Assembly (NCBI GenBank): GCA_937934305.1
Contig: CALHAG010000014.1
Location: forward strand, 1-64,000
Length of the DNA stretch: 64,000 nucleotides
DNA from: Candidatus Caldarchaeum subterraneum
GTDB lineage: Archaea > Thermoproteota > Nitrososphaeria_A > Caldarchaeales > Caldarchaeaceae
Direction: 5' to 3'
The translations under genes were made by a program, and so were the position numbers. Below, one piece after another: positions 27,781-37,197 of this stretch. The notes beneath the pieces were generated by a model that worked only from the letters and a program-made list of their open reading frames with translations, searched no databases and was not told the DNA's origin. Numbering within the stretch: the stretch's first letter is position 1; each line of letters opens with the position of its first letter.

Positions 27781-28698
27781 CTAAAAACTATGCTCAGAAA
27801 TAAACTTCTCCAGCTCCTTCTCCTCTGGGAGAGCCTCTACAAGCTCTCCACCTTTTATCCTCGCCGCCAAAAAGGCGCCCGCATGGCACGCATATTCAAC
27901 CGCCTCCAAAACGGTGTATCCACGTGCAAGTGCAGTGGCTAAGGCGCCGTTGAACGCGTCCCCGGCCCCCGTGCTGTCCACGGCGTTGACCCGCGGAGCC
28001 TTTACATGTTTCACATCATTCTTGTCAACAACGATGGCGCCTTTTTCTCCAAGAGTAACGACAACATTGTCCACGTGCTTGGCATATTTTTTAGCAGCAT
28101 TCACCAGGTCGGCTTCTCCTGGTGTGTATCCCGCCATAGCGGCCATCTCAACCTCGTTCGGTGTTATGATGTTTATTCCTTTGAGCGTTTCGGGCGGTGT
28201 TGGTAGAGCTGGTGCAGGATTGAGTATTTTCACGCCCTCCGCTGTTTTGAGCGCGTGAAGAGATGTTTCGAAGGGTATCTCAAGCTGTGCAAGAACCACA
28301 TCGGCCGACCTGATTCTTTCGACAGCGTTTGCGACATCGTTTTTTGTCAGATGCATGTTTGCGCCGAGGTCTACGATTATCATGTTTCTGCCCGCCGGCC
28401 CCACTATAACCAGACCGGCGCCAGTAGGGTTATCTCTGTCAACAACGACATATGTTGTGTCGATTTTTTCGACACGCCATTTGTTCACGGCTCTTTCTCC
28501 GAAAATGTCGGCTCCGACTCGGGCGATGATGAATGTTTGGCATCCTAGGCGTGCGGCTTGTATGGCTTGGTTGGAGCCTTTGCCTCCATGTTCTATCCTG
28601 AACCCGTGGCCTTTGAGGGTTTCGCCCTCGATAGGCAGACGCTCCACGTAGACGACAAAACCCGTGTTGTAGCTACCTATGACACCTACTTTCCCGCT
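27781..28698 (-). CDS. PfkB-family sugar kinase (ribokinase-like)
   Basis: GHGFRIEHGGKGSNQAIQAARLG, DSTGAGDAFNGALATAL; start refined to MSGKVGVIGSYNTGF. Confidence 0.88.
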   Translation of the reverse strand, partial: SGKVGVIGSYNTGFVVYVERLPIEGETLKGHGFRIEHGGKGSNQAIQAARLGCQTFIIARVGADIFGERAVNKWRVEKIDTTYVVVDRDNPTGAGLVIVGPAGRNMIIVDLGANMHLTKNDVANAVERIRSADVVLAQLEIPFETSLHALKTAEGVKILNPAPALPTPPETLKGINIITPNEVEMAAMAGYTPGEADLVNAAKKYAKHVDNVVVTLGEKGAIVVDKNDVKHVKAPRVNAVDSTGAGDAFNGALATALARGYTVLEAVEYACHAGAFLAARIKGGELVEALPEEKELEKFISEHSF

Positions 28699-28702
28699 CA
28701 TC

Positions 28703-29392
28703 TCAGTAAGATACCTCGCCCGAGTCTTTTTCACCGGTTACTATCTGGACACCTCTGCTTGTTCCCAACAGGTCTGCACCGGCTTCAACCAGCTTCACCG
28801 CGGTGGCGAAGTCTCTAATACCGCCTGAGGCTTTCACCCCCACCCTCTTGCTCACAGAGCTGCGGAGAAGCTTGACAACCTCCACAGTGGCAGGCCCTCC
28901 TTTACCCCAGCCGCTCGAGTTCTTGACATAGTTGACCCCCTCCTCCTCGCATATCCTCGCCGCGAGCCTGACCTCCTCCTCAGATAGAATGGCGGTTTCG
29001 AGAATCGCCTTCACTATTCTGCCGTCAGCGGCCTCGACAACTGTTTCCACATCTCTCCGAAACTCGTCAACCATCCCAGACTTGAGGTAACCCACGTTAA
29101 TCATGAAGTCTATCTCCTCGCATCCGTCTGCTATTGCTTCACGTATCTCCACAGCTTTTGTGAGCGGTTTGGAGCCTGCCATGGGATAGTTTAAGGCTAC
29201 ACAGACCTTTACACCTGTTCCCTTCAAGAGTTCGGAGGCGTGTTTTACCCAGATAGGGTTAATGACAACGGCGCTGAACCCGTACTTCAACGCCTCGCTG
29301 CAGAGCTTCTCGATATCCTTCTTCGTCGCGTCAGGGGAGACGTTTGTGTGCTGTATCCGAGAAGCAATCTCTTTGACAGATATGGTGGACAT
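28703..29392 (-). CDS. deoC: Deoxyribose-phosphate aldolase
   Basis: VCVALNYPMAGSK, EIDFMINVGYLKSG, YVKNSSGWGKGGPATVEVVKLL, GVKASGGIRD. Confidence 0.93.
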   Translation of the reverse strand: MSTISVKEIASRIQHTNVSPDATKKDIEKLCSEALKYGFSAVVINPIWVKHASELLKGTGVKVCVALNYPMAGSKPLTKAVEIREAIADGCEEIDFMINVGYLKSGMVDEFRRDVETVVEAADGRIVKAILETAILSEEEVRLAARICEEEGVNYVKNSSGWGKGGPATVEVVKLLRSSVSKRVGVKASGGIRDFATAVKLVEAGADLLGTSRGVQIVTGEKDSGEVSY

Positions 29393-29448
29393 GGTAAGCG
29401 AATATGTCGATGTTTAATAAATTGATTGTCTGATGTGTGTGGAGGCTG

Positions 29449-30384
29449 TCATCGGCCTCGCAGGATTTTGAAGAGCATTTCTCTGAAAAGCTGGGCGTCG
29501 GCTTCGTAGCACACGTCTGCGTTCGGCTCCTTTCCCAGCACTCCTCTATGGTCAACCACCGACATGCCGCGTGTCAGCTCGCTTTGGTTCTCCACATCCA
29601 CATACCGCCGCTCAACCTTTCTCGCGATTTTAGGCTCTATCGCAATTGCGGTGGTTATAGTGTCGGGATGCGTGCTGCCGGGAATACCCATCACCCTTTT
29701 CTCAAACTCCACCACTTTCCTGTTCACCTTGACGAAGAAATCAGCCTCCCGAGTTCCCCACTTAGCTATCTCACGATGCATATCCTCCTCAACAACACTG
29801 TATTTGACCGCGATGTCCCATCCGACGATAAACGGGTTTATCCCCGAGTGTAGAACTATCTTGGCGGCGTCAGGGTCTACCCAGAAGTTGTACTCGGCCG
29901 CCGGGGTCACGTTGCCGTATCCATCCGCGTAGCCGCCCATGATGTAGAGTCTTCTCACTTTTTTCACAAAGTTTTTGTCCAGCATGATGGCCGTGGCTAT
30001 GTTTGTGAGGGGGCCTTGGGCTATGATGGTGTATTCTCCAGGGCTTGAGTTAACCAGCTCCAACAGGGCTTGCACCGCATGCTTATTCTCTGGTCTTTGC
30101 CGAGCTTTGGGGAAATAGTTTTCACCCATGCCGTCTTTTCCATGGACATAGTCGGCGTATTTCCAAGTTCTTAGAAAGGGTCTATCACAGCCCGGGTAAA
30201 CAGGCACATAGTGGTCCGCGAAATTCTCGACTGTGTAGAGCGCGTTTTCGACTTGCTGTGAGAACTCAACGTTTCCACAGACCACGGTGACTGCTTCAAG
30301 CCTCACTCCAGGCCATTTCAAAGCCATCAGCAGCGAAATCGTGTCATCACCAGCCGTGTCGGTGTCAATTATCAGGCGCAGCAT
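29449..30384 (-). CDS. Inosine/uridine-preferring nucleoside hydrolase family
   Basis: N-terminal IDTDTAGDD metal-binding motif; YTIIAQGPLTNIA; EYNFWVDPDAA. Confidence 0.93.
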   Translation of the reverse strand: MLRLIIDTDTAGDDTISLLMALKWPGVRLEAVTVVCGNVEFSQQVENALYTVENFADHYVPVYPGCDRPFLRTWKYADYVHGKDGMGENYFPKARQRPENKHAVQALLELVNSSPGEYTIIAQGPLTNIATAIMLDKNFVKKVRRLYIMGGYADGYGNVTPAAEYNFWVDPDAAKIVLHSGINPFIVGWDIAVKYSVVEEDMHREIAKWGTREADFFVKVNRKVVEFEKRVMGIPGSTHPDTITTAIAIEPKIARKVERRYVDVENQSELTRGMSVVDHRGVLGKEPNADVCYEADAQLFREMLFKILRGR

Positions 30385-30397
30385 AGCTAAGCCACCT

Positions 30398-30796
30398 TCA
30401 TCTCCGCCTTAAGCTTTCTTTTCCAAAACTCTTGGGCAAAAGTTTATCCAGCGAAGTGGTGAGGGGTTTCTTACCCGGCCCCGCGACGACAACAGTTAGA
30501 CGAGGGTTGAACTCTCGGAGAACTTGTCTACAGGCTCCGCATGGATAAACAGGGTTAACTTTGCCAGACACCACAGCTATCGCGTCAAACTTCTTCACCC
30601 CCTGTGCCACCGCCCTGAAGACGGCTGTCCGCTCTGCACACATCGAGAGACCATAGCTGGCGTTCTCAACGTTGCATCCTGTAACAACCTCACCATCATC
30701 CGACAACAGAGCCGCGCCGACACGAAACCGGGAATATGGTGCATACGAGTTTTTCAGCGCCTGAAACGCATACTCCAAAAGCGTAGCATACTTCAC
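30398..30796 (-). CDS. cdd: Cytidine deaminase
   Basis: GCNVENASYGLSMCAERTAVFRAV and VYPCGACRQVLREF zinc motifs. Confidence 0.95.
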   Translation of the reverse strand: MKYATLLEYAFQALKNSYAPYSRFRVGAALLSDDGEVVTGCNVENASYGLSMCAERTAVFRAVAQGVKKFDAIAVVSGKVNPVYPCGACRQVLREFNPRLTVVVAGPGKKPLTTSLDKLLPKSFGKESLRRR

Positions 30797-30873
30797 AGCC
30801 CAATTTTCCGGAGACGATGGTTATATCAGTTGCGGTAAGTTTAAAAAACATGCCGACCCCCTACGTGTAAAAA

Positions 30874-31758
30874 TTGAGATGGCGGAGGATAGTGGTCCTC
30901 GGCGACATAAACCTCGACATCATAGCTTTTCATCAAAAGTTTCCAGAGGAGGGGTATGAGGACATGGCTGAGAAAGCATACATTCGACACGGTGGCTCAG
31001 CTGCTAACGTAGCGCACACGCTTTCCTTGCTTGGAACATCTGCGGTGATGATCGGATGCGTGGGAGAAGACCCCTTGGGCGAAATGCTTGTGAAAGGGTT
31101 GGTGGACGCAGGAGTGGACACAGCTCATGTCCAGAAAACCTCAGCCGACATCACGGGCATAACCTACATAGTTGTAAGCAAAAACGGAGAGCGCACTATG
31201 CTCGCTTACCGTGGAGCAAACAAGCACCTCAACCATACACATCTCTCATTCGACGCCCTCAACGACGCAGCCATACTACACTTCTCCGGCTACAGCTTCC
31301 TCGAAGGCCCGCAAAGGGAAACAGCTTTCAAAGCTCTCGAAAAAGCAGACAACGCCGTCACGCTGGATTTGTGCATACCGCTAGCCAGCCAACCACTTCT
31401 TCTGGAAAACATAGTCAAACATGTTGACTGCGTCTTCCTAAACTCGGCAGAATACAGTGTGGTTAAGGGATATTTTGGTGTGAGTTCTGTCTCGGACCTG
31501 GCGCGGCAATGGGGCTGCATGGTTGTCTTCAAGAAAGGCAGTGAGGGGTGTGAAATAGCCGAGACCGACGGCGAAGTCGTGAGGCTTTCCGCCGAACCCG
31601 TGGAAACAGTGGACGGAACAGGCGCAGGCGACGCATTCATCGCAGGATTTCTGCATGAGATGCTGAAAGGTTCACCGGCGACCGTGTGCGGTCTTCTCGC
31701 CACACGATTGGGCGCCCTCGCCGTCAAAACCATCGGCGGCAGACTGGAGCATCTATAA
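30874..31758 (+). CDS. PfkB-family kinase (ribokinase/nucleoside kinase-like)
   Basis: RHGGSAANVAHTLSLLG, VDGTGAGDAFIAGFLHEML. Confidence 0.88.
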   Translation: MRWRRIVVLGDINLDIIAFHQKFPEEGYEDMAEKAYIRHGGSAANVAHTLSLLGTSAVMIGCVGEDPLGEMLVKGLVDAGVDTAHVQKTSADITGITYIVVSKNGERTMLAYRGANKHLNHTHLSFDALNDAAILHFSGYSFLEGPQRETAFKALEKADNAVTLDLCIPLASQPLLLENIVKHVDCVFLNSAEYSVVKGYFGVSSVSDLARQWGCMVVFKKGSEGCEIAETDGEVVRLSAEPVETVDGTGAGDAFIAGFLHEMLKGSPATVCGLLATRLGALAVKTIGGRLEHL

Positions 31759-31768
31759 AGTTTTTAAA
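31757..31768 (+). promoter_or_regulatory. TATA box for btpA copy 2
   Basis: aagtttttaaac about 27 nt upstream of ATG 31790. Confidence 0.45.
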
Positions 31769-31789
31769 CGAAGAAAGCCGCGGTTTCGC

Positions 31790-32629
31790 ATGCCTTCGCC
31801 TCTTCTACCCATGAAACCAGACGCTTTAAAAGAAATTTTCAAGAACACGAAGCCCATCATCGCCATGATTCATCTACCTCCTTTACCCGGCGCTCCACGC
31901 TACTCGGGAATGTCTGTCGAAGACATCATCGAATATGGGCTCCGTGACGCCGAGGTTCTGAAGAGTAACGATGTTGATGGTCTTCAGGTGGAGAACATAG
32001 GTGACTATCCATACCTGAAGCCTGATGATATAGGGCATGAGACCAGCTCCATTTTAGCTGTGATGGCTCGTGAGGTGAGGAAATCTACGGGTCTTCCTGT
32101 GGGCATTTGCTGCCTAGCCAACGGCGTCATCCCAGCCATAGCAGCATGCGTCGCCTCTGGAGGCAAGTGGGTGCGAGCTGCTGAATGGGCCAACGCATAC
32201 ATAGCCGACGAGGGGTTCGTAGAAGCCATAGCTCATCGCGCCCTCAGATACAGAGCGAACCTCAGAGCCTATGATGTAAGGGTTTTCGCAGACGTTAACG
32301 TAAAGCATGGGAGCCACTTTATTATAAGTGATAGACCGTTTGAGGAGCAGGTGGCTGATGCAGAGTTTTTCGACGCAGACGCTATCATAGTTTCGGGAAC
32401 AAGAACAGGTGCGGAGACGCCTTTGGAAAAAGTCGTAAGAGCCAAACAAGCAACCTCGTTACCTGTTTTGGTAGGCAGCGGCCTAAACGCAGATAACGCC
32501 GAAAATCTGCTGAAAGTGGCCGACGGCGCCATCGTAGGCTCATACCTGAGACGAGACGGCAAATTCTGGAACCCCGTAGAACCCGAGCGAGTAAAAAAGC
32601 TGATGAGCGTTGTAAAAAAACTTAGATAA
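31790..32629 (+). CDS. btpA: BtpA/SgcQ family protein, copy 2
   Basis: KPIIAMIHLPPLPGAPRYSG, DVDGLQVENIGDYPY, FADVNVKHGSHFI, GSYLRRDGKFWNPVE. Confidence 0.88.
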   Translation: MPSPLLPMKPDALKEIFKNTKPIIAMIHLPPLPGAPRYSGMSVEDIIEYGLRDAEVLKSNDVDGLQVENIGDYPYLKPDDIGHETSSILAVMAREVRKSTGLPVGICCLANGVIPAIAACVASGGKWVRAAEWANAYIADEGFVEAIAHRALRYRANLRAYDVRVFADVNVKHGSHFIISDRPFEEQVADAEFFDADAIIVSGTRTGAETPLEKVVRAKQATSLPVLVGSGLNADNAENLLKVADGAIVGSYLRRDGKFWNPVEPERVKKLMSVVKKLR

Positions 32630-32640
32630 ATTTTTAAGAA

Positions 32641-32650
32641 ACTTTATATA
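32641..32650 (+). promoter_or_regulatory. TATA box for BMP-family substrate-binding protein
   Basis: actttatata about 22 nt before ATG 32668. Confidence 0.5.
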
Positions 32651-32667
32651 ACCTCGCAGATTTTGAA

Positions 32668-34161
32668 ATGTGTATGAACCGGAAAGCTTTGACGAGAACC
32701 GAGTCTATTCTCGCTGTTCTACTCGTTGTCGCCATAATTGCTGGGGCTGTTGGTTGGACGCAGCCGGGGCAGAGAATCGTTGAAACTGTTACATCGACCG
32801 TCACAGTCGGCGGCTCCGCACAAACCATCACAACCACTCGGGTTGTAACATCGACTGTTACGGTCGAGCGTCCTATTTCACCTGGAGCCATTAAGATAGC
32901 TGTTGTTTCAGACATAGGTGGCCGCGGCGACCTCTCCTTCAACGACATGGCCTTCAAGGGCGGGGATGAGGCCGAGAAGGATCTAGGTGTTCAGATGGTT
33001 GAGCTGATAAGTAAAACAGAGGCCGACTATGTCCCAAACCTTGAGACAGCGGCCCGCGACCCCGATGTTAAACTAATCGTAGGAGTAGGCTTCCTCCTCA
33101 GCGAAGCACTCCTCGAAGTCGCCGCCAAATACCCGGACAAGAACTTCGCAGGCATAGATACGTTCACACAAGCTCTAGCGGTTCAGAAAACAGGAAAACC
33201 CTTACCCAACATGCTGGACATCGTCTATGAGGAGCATAAAGGCAGCGCGATGGTCGGCGCACTCGGATGCCTCCTTGCAGCACACTACAACGAGCTGGGA
33301 GGAAACTATCCCTACATCGGAGGAGTCTTCGGGATAGAGATACCTGTTCTCTGGAAGTTTGAGATTGGCTACAAATGGGGATGCGACTGGGGTCTGAAAT
33401 GGTATGAACAGCGATTCGGAAAACGCGCGCCACTGATAGGCGAGGATGGAAGATACGGGTCTGGACCCAACTGGCGAGATGGTCTATACTGTCCACAGGC
33501 AGGCCAGTGCTGGTACAAGGGCCGCGTGCTCTGGACATACACAGGCACCTTCAGTGACATAACAAAAGGATACGCAGCCGCTAAATCCATGTATGAGCAA
33601 CAGGCAATAGCTGTGTACAACATCGCAGGTCCACTAGGTCTAGGAATTAATCAAGCTGTCCAAGAGATAGCGACTGAGAAAAGGCTCACAAGCGGGCCGC
33701 CTTACTGGATAGGTGTGGACGCAAACCAGGACTGGATTAATCCCGGGTTCGTAATCGCCAGTATGATGAAGCGTGTGGACAGAGGCGTATACTATGCAGC
33801 GCTTCTCACAGTGATTGGGAAATTCAAAGAAGTAGTGGCTGACACTAACGGTGTCCTTGTTCTCGGAATAGGCACCAAGGTTGGCAACCTAGCTATGGAA
33901 GGCATATCGGTGAGCACCCTAGCAGACTTGGATGAATTCATCAAAATGGGTGTGGACGCGGAGAAGCTGACCGGAAAGAAGGTTCTACCCATGTCTCCAG
34001 AAGAGATCCGTCAGAAGGTAACGGAGATGCGGCAAAATCTGCCCTCGTGGATATGGGATGCTTTGACGGAGCTAGAGAGCAAGATAAGAAGCGGACAAGC
34101 ACAAGTGCCTATGGTGTTGACTAAGGAAGAAGTCGATAGATGGCGTGAACTTCTCGGCTAA
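32668..34161 (+). CDS. BMP-family (PnrA-like) ABC transporter substrate-binding protein
   Basis: N-terminal TM, Thr-rich stalk, then IKIAVVSDIGGRGDLSFNDMAFKGGDEAEKDLGVQMVEL; BMP-type. Confidence 0.88.
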   Translation: MCMNRKALTRTESILAVLLVVAIIAGAVGWTQPGQRIVETVTSTVTVGGSAQTITTTRVVTSTVTVERPISPGAIKIAVVSDIGGRGDLSFNDMAFKGGDEAEKDLGVQMVELISKTEADYVPNLETAARDPDVKLIVGVGFLLSEALLEVAAKYPDKNFAGIDTFTQALAVQKTGKPLPNMLDIVYEEHKGSAMVGALGCLLAAHYNELGGNYPYIGGVFGIEIPVLWKFEIGYKWGCDWGLKWYEQRFGKRAPLIGEDGRYGSGPNWRDGLYCPQAGQCWYKGRVLWTYTGTFSDITKGYAAAKSMYEQQAIAVYNIAGPLGLGINQAVQEIATEKRLTSGPPYWIGVDANQDWINPGFVIASMMKRVDRGVYYAALLTVIGKFKEVVADTNGVLVLGIGTKVGNLAMEGISVSTLADLDEFIKMGVDAEKLTGKKVLPMSPEEIRQKVTEMRQNLPSWIWDALTELESKIRSGQAQVPMVLTKEEVDRWRELLG

Positions 34162-34188
34162 ACACCCTTTACTCCCCTTTTTTTCATC

Positions 34189-35265
34189 ATGTTACAGCAA
34201 AACTTGTCCAGAAAAATCCGTAAAACCCTAAAAAAGCTAGCCGAGTCCATGCTCGCGGTGGCGGTTGGGCTCGTTGGAGGCGCCGCGCTCATGGCGGTGT
34301 ATGGATACGATTTCGTCAAAGCCTATAGAGCGCTTTTTCTCGGAGCTTTCGGAGATTTCTCAGGTTTTCTCGAAACCCTTGCTTTCGCCACACCGCTTAT
34401 CATGACTGGGCTAACCTTCGCCATAGGTATGCGCTCCGGCTTGTTTAACATAGGTGCGGAGGGGCAGATGTACATGGGCGCAATTGGGGCGGTCTTCGTG
34501 GGAGGAATGTTAAACCTTCCACCTATCATACATCTAATCTTTGCCACGGTTTTTGGTATGCTGGCTGGAGCTATTTGGAGCCTGCCCGCGGCCCTCCTAA
34601 AGATCAGCAGAGGAGTCCACGAAGTTGTTTCAACAATAATGCTTAATTGGATTGCTTTCTGGCTCGTCACATACCTGATAACCTATCACGTAGCAGACCC
34701 GGCGAGAGCCGAGAGAGCGGTTCCCGCACAGGAAACAGCGCGATATCTTGTCATAGGCGCGTCCCTGACCACCGTCTTCATACTTGTGATAGCTTTTTCT
34801 CTCATAGCCTATTTCCTTCTCTGGCGAACAACTCTAGGCTATGAGCTGCGGGTTGTGGGCCATAACCAAGAAGCTGCGCGATACGCGGGAATAAACATCT
34901 CAAAGACGATGATGACGAGTTTTTTCCTAGGTGGGCTGGCCGCGGGGCTTGCAGGGGTTTCGCAGGTTTTGGGGCGGCCTCCTCACTGGACCGTCTTCGC
35001 AACCATGGGAAACCTCATCAACATCGGGTTCGAAGGCATAGGAGTAGCTCTAGTAGGCCGCAACCATCCCATAGGGATAATCTTCGCAAGCATCTTCTAC
35101 GGCGGCTTACTCCACGGAGGCCGATTCATGGAATTTGAAGCAGGAGTGGCCTCAGAAATCGTCAGAGCCATAAACGGCATAATCATACTGGCTCTCGCAA
35201 TACCGGCGGCCCTTGACCTAGTCAAGAAAATTTTTCCAAGAAAAAATAGAGGTGAGACAGGGTGA
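34189..35265 (+). CDS. Nucleoside ABC transporter permease 1
   Basis: FAIGMRSGLFNIGAEGQMYMGAIGA; BMP-cluster permease. Confidence 0.9.
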   Translation: MLQQNLSRKIRKTLKKLAESMLAVAVGLVGGAALMAVYGYDFVKAYRALFLGAFGDFSGFLETLAFATPLIMTGLTFAIGMRSGLFNIGAEGQMYMGAIGAVFVGGMLNLPPIIHLIFATVFGMLAGAIWSLPAALLKISRGVHEVVSTIMLNWIAFWLVTYLITYHVADPARAERAVPAQETARYLVIGASLTTVFILVIAFSLIAYFLLWRTTLGYELRVVGHNQEAARYAGINISKTMMTSFFLGGLAAGLAGVSQVLGRPPHWTVFATMGNLINIGFEGIGVALVGRNHPIGIIFASIFYGGLLHGGRFMEFEAGVASEIVRAINGIIILALAIPAALDLVKKIFPRKNRGETG

Positions 35266-36257
35266 AGCCATATCGCCTCAGGGTTCTCTGGCTATTGATA
35301 GGCTTTGTAGCTGTGGCGGCGACGATCTACGCGATGTCTTTTTTCGGCCTCAAACCCACGAGGTTAATAGAGTTCGCGCTGCTTGCTCTGACGCCTCTCG
35401 CCTTCGCAGCGGTCGGTGAATGCATCAACGAGAAATCTGGTCAAATCAACATAGGTATCGAGGGGATATTTCTGATTTCTGCTGTGGCTGGTGTTTTCTG
35501 GGCCGAGGTGTTTGAGTCAGGATTGCTGGGCCTGTTGATGGGCGGTGTTTTCGGCGCGTTGATAGGAGGGATTCTGGGGCTTCTAAATGTCTATGGAAGA
35601 GCGGAGCAGGTAATCGCCGGAATGGGCCTCAACATCTTAGCCATCGGCCTGTTCCAGTATCTCCTCATGGCGATATGGGCGTTCCCCGGCATCCACATCT
35701 TCCCCCGGACACTTGTCGTGCCGCGCATATCCATACCTCTGATTGGCGAGGAACTGGCGGTTAGCCCCATATCTCTCGCAGCCATAGCAGCCGCCTTCGC
35801 AGCATACCTACTTCTAAACAAAACACTTCTGGGTATCAGGCTGAGGGCTGCAGGCGAAAAACCCGAATCAGTAGACGTAGCTGGCCACAGCGTTTACAGG
35901 GTAAGAATCTTCGCAAGCATGGTCGGCGGGTTTCTAGCCGGTGTCGGCGGAGCCTTCATGCCTCTGGGATGGTTCGGAGGACTTGTGAAAGAGATAACGG
36001 CTGGACGCGGGTTCATAGCACTGGCTGCAGTGGTTTTCTCAGGGCTAAACCCGTTGACGGCTCTGGCAGCCACATTCATATTCGGGTTCGCGGAGGGGCT
36101 TGCTTTTGCCGTGGTCGTGACCCCTGCGGTGAAAGAAGCTGTACCCTTTCATTTCATCATGATGCTTCCCTACATAGTGACCGTCGCCGTCTTAGCACTC
36201 TTTCCCTCAACGCGGCGATTCCCAAAAGCACTTGGAAAACCCTATGTAAGAGAGTGA
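35262..36257 (+). CDS. Nucleoside ABC transporter permease 2
   Basis: FAAVGECINEKSGQINIGIEGIFLISAVAG; ATG/GTG overlap with permease 1. Confidence 0.9.
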   Translation: MKPYRLRVLWLLIGFVAVAATIYAMSFFGLKPTRLIEFALLALTPLAFAAVGECINEKSGQINIGIEGIFLISAVAGVFWAEVFESGLLGLLMGGVFGALIGGILGLLNVYGRAEQVIAGMGLNILAIGLFQYLLMAIWAFPGIHIFPRTLVVPRISIPLIGEELAVSPISLAAIAAAFAAYLLLNKTLLGIRLRAAGEKPESVDVAGHSVYRVRIFASMVGGFLAGVGGAFMPLGWFGGLVKEITAGRGFIALAAVVFSGLNPLTALAATFIFGFAEGLAFAVVVTPAVKEAVPFHFIMMLPYIVTVAVLALFPSTRRFPKALGKPYVRE

Positions 36258-36274
36258 ATAAGCCCGGATTGTTG

Positions 36275-37096
36275 CTATTGTTTTTCCACGGGTTTCCCCA
36301 GTGTGCGCAACAGCAGAACCATGAACAGGATGCCTACGAAGATTATGAAGCTGCCCATCAACGTCATGAAGCTTAGGTCAGGGTAGCGGGTCTCGGTCAC
36401 GGTGGTCACTAGAGTCGTCACGTAGTAGAGAGGCTTCTCGGTGGTGTAGCTGGTGGTGTCGGTTGTCTCGCTTGTGAGATAACGTGTCGTAGTCAAGGTG
36501 GTGGTTAAGAGTGTTGAAAGTGTGGTTGTCTTGGTTTCGGTGATTGTTTCGGGCCAGGTCTCAACAGCCGTAAACGAAACAGAGGCAGCGGCGTCACTCG
36601 TGCGGGTGATGACATAGATTTCAGCTTCGCCGTCGAAGGGGATGGCGGCGCTGCCGATGACGCCTCTTCCAACCAGCATCCAGCCCGAGGTGTTGAGATA
36701 GCTACCCACCGCTATGTATATGTCAACGGTTTTATTAGATTTCCACGACAGTTCAAGGGTTCTCGACGGCTGTATGGTGATGGGACCAGTCACCAAGGCA
36801 GCTTCAGCCGCAACGGTTTGGTTGGAGACCTCGGCAGCCACACGTGTCAAGGTGTTTGTTGTCACAGCTGTTTCCGTGGAGAAGGTGGTCGACAAGATAG
36901 TGGTCTCGAAAGCTTCCGTCAGCTCCATCGTCGTCGTCCGCACAATTGCCTCGGTCTCGACAACAGTCGTCACTCTTGACGTCTGAATCGCCACCGTCTC
37001 ATCATAAGTGATTACATAGGGCAGCCTCGCGAACCCCAGCCCAACAAGAATTATGCCGAAAATAATTAGGCTGGAGACCGCGAGCTGTGCACGCAT
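36275..37096 (-). CDS. Thr-rich surface protein anchored by N- and C-terminal TM helices
   Basis: TM at both ends; stretch TETKTTTLSTLLTTTLTTTRYLTSETTDTTSYTTEK. Confidence 0.6.
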   Translation of the reverse strand: MRAQLAVSSLIIFGIILVGLGFARLPYVITYDETVAIQTSRVTTVVETEAIVRTTTMELTEAFETTILSTTFSTETAVTTNTLTRVAAEVSNQTVAAEAALVTGPITIQPSRTLELSWKSNKTVDIYIAVGSYLNTSGWMLVGRGVIGSAAIPFDGEAEIYVITRTSDAAASVSFTAVETWPETITETKTTTLSTLLTTTLTTTRYLTSETTDTTSYTTEKPLYYVTTLVTTVTETRYPDLSFMTLMGSFIIFVGILFMVLLLRTLGKPVEKQ

Positions 37097-37197
37097 GACT
37101 ACGCCGCCTCAAAGGACCATTTAAGCCATGCCCATCACTTGATGCTCGGAATAAACCGAGCACATGTTCTAGAAAATGGGGAGGCTGTTTAGAAAGA

